Positions 18,046-25,572 are shown, numbered from the stretch's first letter. The stretch: 57,156 bases of DNA from Verrucomicrobiia bacterium (GCA_030425485.1 JAUIAM010000026.1:1-57156), one strand, 5' to 3'. Notes: generated by a model from the letters alone, not told the origin. A program made the numbers and translations.

Positions 18046-18339
18046 AGACTGCGGTTTTAGGCCGCATTGTGTATTGCGCAGATGCGACAGCGTCCAGGGA
18101 AGCTTATCCGCGTACCTGAAGCCGAAATTTTTGAAACTTTTTTTGGCTCCGATGCGAAAAGTCCGAGTTACGGACTTGTTCACAGGGCTGTGAATGGGGA
18201 GCGGGCAGGTTGCTCACCATTGTAACAATTGCAAAGATGTCGGCGTCAGCGTGTTACAGACTTGTTAACATATGCACTTTTGTTATGCTGGGAATTGTTC
18301 ACAAGTTGTTGTTTTTTAGTTGCTTATGGTGCCCGTCGC

Positions 18340-18368
18340 TTGACTTTTGGGCAAGTCTGCGTTTTACT
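18340..18368 (+). promoter_or_regulatory. Putative sigma70-type promoter of the structured RNA
   Basis: TTGACT at 18340-18345 and TTTACT at 18363-18368 are separated by exactly 17 bp. Four to five of six bases match each consensus element. Initiation would fall near the A at 18375, just before the dense helix-forming region. The AT-rich upstream stretch (18230-18330) is compatible with a strong promoter. This is a prediction only. Confidence 0.45.
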
Positions 18369-18431
18369 GTTGTCAGTTCTTTGACAGAAAAGGTTGCACG
18401 GCTCCGAAACGCTTCTGGCTTGCCAGGACTT

Positions 18432-19311
18432 GCGCCTAAGATACGTGCACAAACCTCAGGATAATCCCGGGTAACCGGGGAAAGGTCGGCAACCAAACTG
18501 GCGGTTCCGGCCCCTGACACACGCGCTTTGCGGCGAGTCCCTGTCAGGCAGATGTCACCCCTTCCGCCCACGGGTTGTCGTGACCCGTTGGGTTTACCCA
18601 CGACTTGAAGGAAGGCGGCGAGGAGCATCCTATGGATACGGATGCGACTCGAGTGAAGCTTCGGATCTATCCGGGTCCAAGCTGTGACGCGGCGACCCCT
18701 GCGCTATAAGAGGGTCAATGAGTCGCTGCCGCGAGCCAGTCCTCCACGGTGTAACGACCGGCGACGGCACGTCGCCAAAAGGTCATCTCACGATGACACG
18801 AAAAGGTCGGCTGCTGGAGAGCGGGACAGGTGGTGCCGGGCAAAGGCGCCTCCGCGTTCCGAAACATGCAAAACGTCGGCGGAACGGAAAACCGTTTCGA
18901 CGGCGCTGTCAGCGCGAAATGTGATCTGAGGGATGTCCCCCTGGCTCTGTGAGCCTGTGGCGGCGAGAGATGGCCCCGTACAGAGCCGTCGACTCGCCGG
19001 GCCGCTCCGGCAGGACGATTAAGAGGCAAGACCCGTAACCGCAGGGCCAACGCTCCGGCTTTGGCTGGAGGCCGACCCTGCGGACACAGGGTTGAGGCGG
19101 CGAGACAGCGTCACCCCAACCCGGTGCGGCGAGTCGATTGTCCCGACGGGGACAGGACCGAACCGCGCTGAAAGGCCTCACCCAATACACTCAGGGAGGG
19201 TAACTTCCCTGACGGGCCTGCTATGAGCCCGCTGACCCGTAGATGCCACCGGGAATAGCGTCGGGGAAACGACAGCCATCCTCCGGGATAGAGCGCCTAA
19301 TGTCGTTGCAC
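18432..19311 (+). repeat. Paired 19-nt motif at both ends of the structured RNA
   Basis: GCGCCTAA-N6-TGCAC occurs at 18432-18450 and again in the same orientation at 19293-19311, near the two ends of the candidate RNA. The 8-nt and 5-nt parts are identical and the 6-nt spacers differ. It may be a repeated structural module. The span given covers both copies and the sequence between them. Confidence 0.5.
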
Positions 19312-19349
19312 GGGAAAGAGCGCGTGGCGAGCGCCCACACCCACTTTTA

Positions 19350-19386
19350 AAAAGCCCTCCGCGAACATCGTGGAGGGCTTTTTTTG
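19350..19386. terminator. Strong, probably bidirectional intrinsic terminator
   Basis: A 12-bp stem (19352-19363 with 19369-19380, one G-U pair) closes a 5-nt loop AACAT. It is followed on the plus strand by TTTTT and preceded by AAAA, so U-tracts exist in both directions. It would end the structured RNA from the left and the FKBP transcript from the right. Confidence 0.85.
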
Positions 19387-19427
19387 TCCGCATTTGCGGA
19401 AAACGGATTGCTTGGAGGAAGGCGCAG

Positions 19428-20207
19428 TTACTTGCCAGCTTGCTTGTCAGTCCTGGGGTTTAGCTCGACCAGTTCGATCGTGTAGATGAGGGTCGAGCCC
19501 GGGGGCATGGGATTATAGATGTTCATCTCGCTGCCAAAGCCCAACTCAGCGGGGACATACAGTTTGAGGTGGCCGCCGGTGTTGACCAGTTGCAGGCCTT
19601 CGCGTAAGCCGGGCAGCAGGCCCGCGATCGGGAGCTGCACGCTTTCGCCCTGTACGTAGGTGTCGGTGAAGACTGTGCCGTCAATGAGCATGGCCCTGAA
19701 GTCAACGACCGCGATGTCGCCTGGCTTGGGCTTGGGACCATCACCGGGGACGAGTATCTGGTAAAACAGGCCGCTTTCCGTTTGCTGAAGGGTGGGGTCC
19801 TTGGCCAGTTGGGCAAAGAGCGCGTCCTCCTGCTCGCGGTTGTGCGCGATTATCCGCTGCACGAACGGCTTGTAGTGATTGGCCCATTCTTCAAGGAACT
19901 GCGCACTCATCAGCCAGCTCGGCTTCTTTTTCAGCAAAGGTGGAGGCGCACCATTGTAGAGACGCGCTTTTACCCCCTCCAGGTAGGCTGTCTTTTCCGC
20001 CTCAGACATACCGTGTACCTCTGGCCCTGGGGTTGCCAGGTAGCCGAGAGCCTTGAACTGTTCCAACGGGACATCTTCCCCATCCGGGCTTATGACCGGA
20101 GCAGTAGCCGCGGTCTGCAATGCTGGGCTCGGTGCGGTGGGACCAGAGTCAGCTTGAGTAAGTAAGGGAAGGGTGAGGAAGAGTCCGAGTCGGTAAGGAA
20201 TTCTCAT
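19428..20207 (-). CDS. Exported FKBP-type peptidyl-prolyl isomerase
   Basis: A 259-residue secreted isomerase. A signal peptide (MRIPYRLGLFLTLPLLTQA) is followed by an FkpA-type N-terminal dimerisation region (residues about 50-130). The C-terminal FKBP domain (GDIAVVDFRAMLIDGTVFTD, then LPGLREGLQLVNTGG, YVPAELGFG, PPGSTLIYTIELVEL) is near residues 155-250. Such proteins help fold exported proteins. I chose ATG 20207 because the only start upstream in frame is a TTG four codons earlier. It is followed by the shared terminator at 19350-19386 and preceded by a second FKBP gene, its likely paralogue. Confidence 0.9.
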   Translation of the reverse strand: MRIPYRLGLFLTLPLLTQADSGPTAPSPALQTAATAPVISPDGEDVPLEQFKALGYLATPGPEVHGMSEAEKTAYLEGVKARLYNGAPPPLLKKKPSWLMSAQFLEEWANHYKPFVQRIIAHNREQEDALFAQLAKDPTLQQTESGLFYQILVPGDGPKPKPGDIAVVDFRAMLIDGTVFTDTYVQGESVQLPIAGLLPGLREGLQLVNTGGHLKLYVPAELGFGSEMNIYNPMPPGSTLIYTIELVELNPRTDKQAGK

Positions 20208-20276
20208 AGAGTTATTCAAGGATACGGGGGTGCTCCGAAGCGGGGAGCTGTCAGATTGTCCCGTTGGGGCAGGCCC

Positions 20277-21026
20277 TTACTGGGCCTTGGGGTCGATCAT
20301 CTCGACTTCAAAGATCAGCGTCGAGCCGGGGGGGATATCGCTACCCGGGTTAAACTCATCGCCATAGCCGAGATCGGAGGGGATGTAGAGTTTGACCTTG
20401 CCACCCTTGCCAACGAGCTGGACGCCCTCGCCGAAGCCTTTGACCACGCCGTTAACCGGGAATGTAGCGGACTGGCCGCGCTTGTAGGAACTGTCAAATT
20501 CCTTGCCGTTGATCAGGGTGCCACGGTAGTTGACGCGGACAGAATCGCTGGTGGTAGCGTGGGGGCCTTCACCTTCTTCGATGATCTCGTAGAGGAGGCC
20601 AGTATCGCTTTTCTGGATGCCGGGCTTGGTGGCCAGTTCTTCGAGGTAGGTTTTACCCTCGGCTTTGTTGGCCAGGGTGATGGTCTGGATGCGCTGTTGC
20701 ATGAATTGCTGAACCTGCTGTTGCACGAGGCGGGGGTTGGCGTTGACGCTCTCGCCGTCGAGACCTGCCTTGACACCACTGAGGAATGCCTCCTTTTCTG
20801 CTTCAGAGAGCTCCATCTTGCCCAACACGACGGTGGACATCCAGCCGAAGCTGCGCAGTGTGGACAGGTCTTCATTCTGCGTCAGCGAGGTAGAGCTGCC
20901 GATGCCGTGCGAGTTAAAGTTCGGTCCGGAGCCGGTGTTCAACTGAGGGGCACCGTCAGCGTGCAGAGACAGGCTGGCAGTAGTCGTGGCGAGGAGGGCG
21001 ACAATGAGTTGCTTCATGGATTTCAT
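20277..21026 (-). CDS. Exported FKBP-type peptidyl-prolyl isomerase, paralogue
   Basis: A 249-residue secreted isomerase with the same architecture as its downstream neighbour: signal peptide (MKSMKQLIVALLATTTASLSLHA), helical N-terminal region with KAGLDGESVNANPRLVQQQV, and a C-terminal FKBP domain. The domain reads DSVRVNYRGTLINGKEFDSS, VVKGFGEGVQLVGKGGKVKL, YIPSDLGYGDEF, IPPGSTLIFEVEM. This copy is closer to the FkpA/Mip consensus (YRGTLINGKEFDSS) than the neighbour. The gap between the two genes is about 70 bp, so they may share one transcript. The start may be 21026 or the ATG at 21017. Confidence 0.92.
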   Translation of the reverse strand: MKSMKQLIVALLATTTASLSLHADGAPQLNTGSGPNFNSHGIGSSTSLTQNEDLSTLRSFGWMSTVVLGKMELSEAEKEAFLSGVKAGLDGESVNANPRLVQQQVQQFMQQRIQTITLANKAEGKTYLEELATKPGIQKSDTGLLYEIIEEGEGPHATTSDSVRVNYRGTLINGKEFDSSYKRGQSATFPVNGVVKGFGEGVQLVGKGGKVKLYIPSDLGYGDEFNPGSDIPPGSTLIFEVEMIDPKAQ

Positions 21027-21064
21027 ATTAAGAGCTTGTGCGTGAATCAGGGGTTCGGGCAAAC

Positions 21065-21544
21065 TTAAATCTTTGCGAATGAACTGTAAAGGAAGTCTCC
21101 GCTTGGATCTTCTAAAAGTTGCTGGCAGAGGGTTATGACATGAGACTCAACCTCGGGCAAGGCTTGTTCTGGCTCGATAACGTCTATATCGTGCACTTCC
21201 CAGTAGCCTATTTTGTCGGCGTAGGTGGGAAACTTCTGCTCCATCATGGGGCGGTGCTCCGTTTCCTTGAGCGCGATGGCGCAGGCGGCTTCGCGCAGGT
21301 CGGCCTCCGTCAGCGCCGTGCGCGCCGGGCCCGTGTGCCGCATGGCAATGCCCCGGGCCTGCATGGCTTCGCGTGTGTGAGGGGAGAGCTCGGTGCCGTC
21401 TTCCACCCACTCGGGGTAGAGCCCGCGTGAGAAGGCTTCCCAGGGGAGTTTCGCCCTCTCGGCAAAGTGATTAAACAGCGCCTCGGCGAATCGGCTGCGG
21501 TAGTAGTTGCCGGTGCAAATAAAGAGTATGCGCTGCTTGGACAT
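21065..21544 (-). CDS. Low-molecular-weight phosphatase family protein
   Basis: A 159-residue protein of the low-molecular-weight protein-tyrosine-phosphatase / arsenate reductase fold. The P-loop is FICTGNYYRSRFAEALFNHF, which keeps the C-x5-R catalytic pattern but lacks the usual proline after RS and has Tyr-Tyr where most enzymes have Ile-Cys. HDIDVIEPE near residue 125 may supply the general acid Asp in place of the usual DPY. It could be a phosphatase with altered specificity. It ends 38 bp before the FKBP start, so it might belong to the same transcript. Start ATG 21544 begins at the conserved strand. Confidence 0.82.
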   Translation of the reverse strand: MSKQRILFICTGNYYRSRFAEALFNHFAERAKLPWEAFSRGLYPEWVEDGTELSPHTREAMQARGIAMRHTGPARTALTEADLREAACAIALKETEHRPMMEQKFPTYADKIGYWEVHDIDVIEPEQALPEVESHVITLCQQLLEDPSGDFLYSSFAKI

Positions 21545-21639
21545 GATAACAGTGAGCGTATGTATGGGTTTAATTAGATGCAACGCAGATCAAACCCAAA
21601 ATGGCTTTCGTCACGGTCATGGAAGCTTAAATAAACCCC

Positions 21640-21815
21640 CTCTCAAAAAAAAGACCACCTTCCCGGGGGGACGGGAAGGTGGCTCCACTAATTCGACAGA
21701 ATCTCTGCTATGGATCTGTCTCGCTACTTCGGTTGCTATGCTACGCTACTATCTGCCAATACCCATATAGGGCAGGCAAAAGGATGATAAAGATTTAGAC
21801 TACTAAGCTGAGGGT
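21640..21815 (-). ncRNA. Possible small RNA ending at an intrinsic terminator
   Basis: The 537-bp gap between the phosphatase and the 22082 gene has no convincing ORF. A strong minus-strand terminator (21646-21684) stands about 400 bp beyond the nearest gene end. The sequence just before it on the minus strand contains short inverted and repeated units (TAGTAGCGTAGCATAGC). A weak promoter-like TTGAAA lies upstream near 21820. An sRNA of about 150 nt is possible, but the terminator could equally serve the sigma operon. Confidence 0.25.
21646..21684 (-). terminator. Intrinsic terminator, minus strand
   Basis: Perfect 10-bp stem CCACCTTCCC (21655-21664) with GGGAAGGTGG (21673-21682), loop of 8, and a run of at least seven A on the plus strand at the left, giving a U-tract for leftward transcripts. 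It probably ends the sigma-factor operon or an intergenic sRNA. Confidence 0.8.
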
Positions 21816-22081
21816 TTGTTTCAAAAAAAAGTGTGTTTTTAGTGAAACGGGGTTTTTCTTAAAGGGTATGTTATTACTATATTACTTAACGGACGAAATT
21901 CCACTCTAGTTAAGTTATTTTTCGCCAAAAAATCGCTTTTTTGTGCTGCTTGATTCAGGCCTGTCAAAAGGGGGTGCGGTGGCTGAATTTAGGGCAAAGC
22001 CAGACTAGCTGGAAAAGGTGTCATGTTATGGTCAAGCGCAAGCGCATGTGGCCGTATCGACATTCCCACTACAGGGGGCTG

Positions 22082-22717
22082 TTACTTTTTCGGAGCAGAA
22101 GGAGCAGGGGGAGGATTGCCCCCGCCGGGACCATCTGGCCCAGCGCGCTCAGGAGCCTCAAAGCCCAGCTCCTTTGCTTTGGCGATGGTGGCGTCGCGGT
22201 GAGCCCGTCGCTCGTCCTCATTCATGTCGCGGAGTGCTTCGCGCATGGCGCGGCGTTCCTCGCGGCTGAGGCTGCCAAAGTACTGGCGCAGGATCATGTG
22301 GTCTTCCCAACTGATCTCTTCCTGGTACTTCATGTAACGCTGGCGTCGGTCCGGGTCCATTGCGCGCATCTCGTGGATACGTGCGCGCATTTCGGCCTTC
22401 TCCTCGGGGGACATCTGCTCGATGCGCTCAATCACGCCACGGATGCGGGCCAGTTTTTCCGGTGACATGGAGAGGTACTTTTCCAGGACTTCGAGTCGCT
22501 CGCACATGAGGTCCTGCTGGAGATCCTCGGCGGAGGGGGGCGGTTTCGCGCCGCTCTCATCCTGCAGGTAAGGCAGCGGCGCCTCGCGGTCCTGCGGGAA
22601 GTGAGATGGCCCGGCCGGTGGCTTGTCCTGAGCCAGACACAGGCTGGCTGTGCTGCCGAGCAGCACGAGCAGGGCAAGGTGGCGTAAACGGGAAAAAATC
22701 GGGTGCAGGTGTGGCAT
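22082..22717 (-). CDS. Exported helical protein (DUF3106-like) in the sigma-factor operon
   Basis: A 211-residue secreted protein. The signal peptide is about residues 1-29 (LALLVLLGSTASLCLAQ), followed by a charged, entirely helical region. Repeated MSPEKLARI, MSPEEKAEM and LSREERRAM units recall DUF3106 and the Spy/CpxP-type envelope sensors. The C-terminal tail is Gly/Pro-rich (GGGNPPPAPSAP). It starts 2 bp after the anti-sigma stop codon, so it is the third gene of the sigma operon. A role in envelope stress sensing is an inference from this location. Confidence 0.75.
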   Translation of the reverse strand: MPHLHPIFSRLRHLALLVLLGSTASLCLAQDKPPAGPSHFPQDREAPLPYLQDESGAKPPPSAEDLQQDLMCERLEVLEKYLSMSPEKLARIRGVIERIEQMSPEEKAEMRARIHEMRAMDPDRRQRYMKYQEEISWEDHMILRQYFGSLSREERRAMREALRDMNEDERRAHRDATIAKAKELGFEAPERAGPDGPGGGNPPPAPSAPKK

Positions 22718-22719
22718 GA

Positions 22720-23349
22720 TTAGTTCACAAAGGCGATGAGGGTTTCCATGGTGTCGGCGTCGCTGAGGTCGTCGATCTCGGCGAAGGCATCCTGCAGGAT
22801 GAGGACGTCGGCGTAGGCCGCTTCGGCAGTGTCACTATCGGCCAGGAGCATGTCCACCGGGGTGGCGGGCAAGCTGGTGTCCTCAACGGTGACTTTGGCT
22901 ACCATGCGGGTGTCGTCAATATTGCTGACGGGGTCGGTACTGCTGTCTGCTGACTGCCCCACGACGCCGTCGGGCAGGGTGCTCACGACGACTGCGCCCT
23001 GATCGTAGGCGTGCTGAAAAAGGGCTTGAAAGGCGAGGGCGCCAATGGCCAGCGCGGCGGCCATGCCGCCGAGGGTGAGAGCCCAGACTGGCATGCCGAG
23101 GAGGCGTCGATCGGATTGCTCGGGTGCGCTCTGGCGGATGGCCTCAAGCGTGTGCTGGGTAAAGTCCACCGAGGGCGATACGGGCTGCGCTTCGAGCCAG
23201 GATTCGAGCTGGGCATCGGTATCCATGGGAGCATCGACCTCCTCGCGTATGCGCATGAGGGTGCGCTCCGTGAAGTCTGCCTTGGGCGTTACGGGTTGTG
23301 ACGCCAGGCGCTTGTCCAGAGAGTCGGACGGTGTGTTATCGGCGTTCAT
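22720..23349 (-). CDS. Putative membrane anti-sigma factor with duplicated N-terminal motif
   Basis: A 209-residue single-pass membrane protein (transmembrane helix about residues 95-115, VWALTLGGMAAALAIGALAF). Its N-terminal cytoplasmic part contains two copies of a roughly 25-residue unit: RLASQPVTPKADFTERTL (near residue 12) and WLEAQPVSPSVDFTQHTL (near residue 50), each followed by an IR-containing helix. No HCxxC zinc anti-sigma motif is seen. Its ATG overlaps the sigma-factor stop codon (ATGA), which strongly suggests coupled synthesis and a sigma-binding role. The exported C-terminal part is acidic and has no recognised domain. Confidence 0.72.
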   Translation of the reverse strand: MNADNTPSDSLDKRLASQPVTPKADFTERTLMRIREEVDAPMDTDAQLESWLEAQPVSPSVDFTQHTLEAIRQSAPEQSDRRLLGMPVWALTLGGMAAALAIGALAFQALFQHAYDQGAVVVSTLPDGVVGQSADSSTDPVSNIDDTRMVAKVTVEDTSLPATPVDMLLADSDTAEAAYADVLILQDAFAEIDDLSDADTMETLIAFVN

Positions 23350-23966
23350 GATGGGTAAAAATCGGAAAGTTCCTGCTTCAGCTTTTGGCGAGCCCGGTGG
23401 ATCCAACTTTTGACGGCGCTCTCGCTGGCCTCCATGGTCTGGGCAATTTGTTCGTAGCTGAGTTCTTGTTGTTTGAGTAATAGGATAGCGGTGCGCTGGT
23501 TTTCTGGCAAGCTCTCCAAGGCACGGGAGAAGGCCTCTTCGATTTCGAGCAGGCGGAGTTTATCCCGCCCCGGTGTACTGCCGGTGAGCTCGGTCGGGTC
23601 AACGGCTTCCAGCGGTTTTCGGCTCTGCCGGCGGTATTCGTTAATCAGCAGCCGTCGGGCGATGTGGAAGAGGTAGGTGGAAAATTTCGCGCTGGGTTCG
23701 TAGCGGTTAGCCGCGCGGTAGATGCGGATAAACACCATCTGGGCGAGGTCTTCGGATTGCTCGACGGACCCCAGCGAGCGGTAAAAAAAGTTAATCAGCG
23801 GCTTTTGCCACTTTTCGATGAGCATGCGCAGGGCCTGCTCGCTCCCGGCGGCAACCTCCAGCATGAGGGCAGCGTCGGGATCGGCACCTTGCGCAAGTTC
23901 TGCGGACATGGTGTTACTGTTTGGCATGTTTTCACTGGGCAGCCAAGCAGGAAGGGAGTTGGCCAT
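23346..23966 (-). CDS. ECF-type RNA polymerase sigma factor
   Basis: A sigma-70 family factor of about 206 residues. Region 2 (residues about 30-100) includes LINFFYRSLGSVEQSEDLAQMVFIRIY and FSTYLFHIARRLLINEYRR. Region 4 (about 145-200) is LPENQRTAILLLKQQELSYEQIAQTM followed by SAVKSWIHRARQKLKQEL. The first 25-30 residues are not conserved, so the real start may be one of the internal ATGs. The downstream overlapping membrane gene is its likely anti-sigma factor. The regulon is unknown. Confidence 0.9.
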   Translation of the reverse strand: MANSLPAWLPSENMPNSNTMSAELAQGADPDAALMLEVAAGSEQALRMLIEKWQKPLINFFYRSLGSVEQSEDLAQMVFIRIYRAANRYEPSAKFSTYLFHIARRLLINEYRRQSRKPLEAVDPTELTGSTPGRDKLRLLEIEEAFSRALESLPENQRTAILLLKQQELSYEQIAQTMEASESAVKSWIHRARQKLKQELSDFYPS

Positions 23967-24206
23967 GGCTAGATTCACATAGGAGTAATCACCAGCAGCG
24001 CGAAAAAGTTGCGCCCGCGGGCGGAATTTCCACCGGCCAGAATGGTGTAAATCCCATGCTGATGGGCTTCGTAGCTGCTTGTGAATAACTCGTGGACAAG
24101 AAAGCAGATTTAACGGTTGTCGCCGCATCCAGCTGGCGTTGAGTTGTGCTATGCGTGTAGCAAGTCCTGTTCTGCCAAGCCTTTAGCTCGATGCATTGTT
24201 GTATTT

Positions 24207-24254
24207 TTGCTATATCTAGTGTGGCAATGTGAAAAATAACCCTAGATTTAGGGG
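24207..24254. promoter_or_regulatory. Paired NrdR-like boxes upstream of nrdB
   Basis: TTGCTATATCTAGTGT (24207-24222) and ACCCTAGATTTAGGGG (24239-24254) resemble the NrdR box consensus, roughly ACACWATATATWGTGT. They are 16 bp apart, centre to centre 32 bp, which is three helical turns and the spacing known for NrdR box pairs. They lie about 140 bp before the nrdB ATG. A matching pair precedes nrdA. Repression by NrdR when dATP is high is expected. The rest of the 423-bp gap before nrdB holds a TTGACA at 24261-24266 but no gene. Confidence 0.72.
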
Positions 24255-24389
24255 TGTGCCTTGACAAAGCTGCACGCAAGTCTCATCCTTGTCCACGTCA
24301 CTTTAGGTCGCCAGGTTACAGTTTTGTGGCATGTGCGAATAAAACCCGTCCTTTATCCCCTGTAAATAAATAGCTTCTGGAGCATACGC

Positions 24390-25481
24390 ATGGAAACCAC
24401 CACGATTACGATTGGAAACAAGTCCTTCACCCTCGACAAGGACAAGGCCGAAAAAGCCCTCGCCGCAAAGTCCGTCATCAACGGCCGCGACACGATGTTC
24501 TTCAACATCCTCCCGCTCAAGTACCAGTGGGCCTACGACCTGTATAAAAACATGAAGGCGAACCACTGGGAGCCCGAAGACGTGCCGATGCAGAAGGACT
24601 GTGAGCAGTGGCGGGATACTTCCGGGGCGATTACGGACATCGACCGCTGGATCATCAAGATGGCCATTGGTTACTTCTCTGCCGCCGAGGGCATCGTGGG
24701 TGACAACATCCAGCACGTCATCCGTGATCTCGTGACCGCTGCTGAGCTCAAGCTCGTGCTGGGACGCCACGCCCACGAGGAGAACATTCACGCCGACTCA
24801 CTCGTGTACATGATTAGCTCGCTGGGCATCAACCCGCACGAGTGCGAGGCCATGTTTAGCGACATCAGCACCATCGAGAAAAAGACGCACTTCGTTGTGT
24901 CGAACTCCCGCTCCATGCGCCGGGACATTGACCTGTCCAAGACCGAGAACAAGCAGGCCCTGGCCAAAAACATGTTCCTCTTCGGCCAGTGCATGGAGGG
25001 GACGCAGTTCTACGGGCTTTTTGGCATGGTGCTTTCACTCTACCGCCAGAACAAATTCCCCGGTATCGGCCAGATGTTCCGTTATACCCTGCGCGACGAG
25101 TCCAACCACATCGACCTCCTGCGCAACCTGCTCATGGACCTCGTGGAGGAAAACCCTGACATGTGGACCCAGTCCTTCCGCCAGGAACTTGTCGATATGA
25201 TGAAGGAAGCCATTTCGCTGGAAAAGGAGTTCATCCGTGACTGCCTGCCGGTCAACGCGCTGGGTCTCTCCGCCGAAGAATTCGAGCAGTACATCGACTA
25301 CATCGCCGACCGCCGCCTTGAAGGCTGTGGGCTGCCCATTCTCAACCCCGGCATCAAGAACCCCTTCCCTTGGCTCTCGGAGGCCATCGATATGAAAAAG
25401 GAGCAGAACTTTTTCGAAGGGCGCGTGACTGAGTACCAGAAGGCGTCCGCTCTGGAGTCTGTCGACGACGACGACCTTTAA
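24390..25481 (+). CDS. nrdB: Class I ribonucleotide reductase small subunit, tyrosine-less (class Ic-like)
   Basis: The 363-residue radical-generating subunit of ribonucleotide reductase, partner of the NrdA at 44.9 kb. Metal ligands can be read as Glu100 (GYFSAAEGIVG), Glu131 and His134 (EENIHADSL), Glu203 (CMEGTQF), Glu237 and His240 (RDESNHIDLL). The radical-bearing Tyr expected four residues after His134 is Leu138. Together with Glu rather than Asp as first ligand, this matches the chlamydial-type class Ic enzymes, which use a Mn(IV)/Fe(III) cofactor and have Phe, Leu or Val at this site. The C-terminal Tyr of the radical pathway is present (RVTEYQKAS). GGAG at 24379-24382 serves the ATG. 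A terminator follows at 25537. Confidence 0.94.
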   Translation: METTTITIGNKSFTLDKDKAEKALAAKSVINGRDTMFFNILPLKYQWAYDLYKNMKANHWEPEDVPMQKDCEQWRDTSGAITDIDRWIIKMAIGYFSAAEGIVGDNIQHVIRDLVTAAELKLVLGRHAHEENIHADSLVYMISSLGINPHECEAMFSDISTIEKKTHFVVSNSRSMRRDIDLSKTENKQALAKNMFLFGQCMEGTQFYGLFGMVLSLYRQNKFPGIGQMFRYTLRDESNHIDLLRNLLMDLVEENPDMWTQSFRQELVDMMKEAISLEKEFIRDCLPVNALGLSAEEFEQYIDYIADRRLEGCGLPILNPGIKNPFPWLSEAIDMKKEQNFFEGRVTEYQKASALESVDDDDL

Positions 25482-25536
25482 GGATTCATCGGCACCCTTG
25501 CGCGGGTGCACCGATTATGTGTGATTGAGTGATTTG

Positions 25537-25565
25537 CAGGCCGGGTTCGCCCGGCCTGTTTTTTG
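25537..25565 (+). terminator. Terminator of nrdB
   Basis: Nine-bp stem CAGGCCGGG / CCCGGCCTG (25537-25545 with 25550-25558) closed by a TTCG tetraloop and followed by six T. A classic intrinsic terminator 55 bp after the nrdB stop. Confidence 0.92.
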
Positions 25566-25572
25566 TGTAGAT

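Larger units (their letters stand above)
18375..19386 (+). ncRNA. Candidate large structured non-coding RNA (class unknown)
   Basis: About 1 kb between folC and the FKBP genes lacks any plausible gene but is full of mutually compatible helices. Examples are 18466-18470/18475-18479 with a GUAA tetraloop, and 18484-18489 plus 18491-18494 pairing with 18507-18512 and 18503-18506. Others are 18513-18519/18542-18548, 18625-18630/18640-18645, 18688-18693/18728-18733 and 18943-18950/18980-18987. A perfect 11-bp long-range helix (18989-18999/19127-19137) encloses two more helices (19039-19046/19076-19083 and 19089-19094/19117-19122). The region starts after a promoter-like element and ends in a strong terminator. 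The heptamer GCGGCGA occurs six times. It lacks the conserved sequences of RNase P RNA, tmRNA, SRP RNA and group II intron domain V. The plus strand is favoured by the promoter and by GNRA/CUUG loops. Confidence 0.68.

Noticed and set aside
18081-18224. A 47-residue frame after folC (MRQRPGKLIRVPEAE...)
   Set aside because: No ribosome-binding site, no recognised similarity, and located upstream of the RNA promoter. Too weak to call.
18375-19386. RNase P RNA, tmRNA, SRP RNA or a group II intron as identity of the structured region
   Set aside because: I looked for the GAGGAAAGTCC / ACAGAA elements of RNase P, the terminal tRNA-like parts of tmRNA (a lone TTTCGACGG at 18893 is not enough), the GGAAGC loop of SRP RNA and domain V of group II introns. 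None is present in context.
18684-19393. Short frames of 68-111 residues on both strands inside the structured RNA
   Set aside because: They overlap each other, are rich in Arg/Pro/Gly with no domain, and follow GC-rich hairpins. They look like by-products of structured GC-rich sequence.
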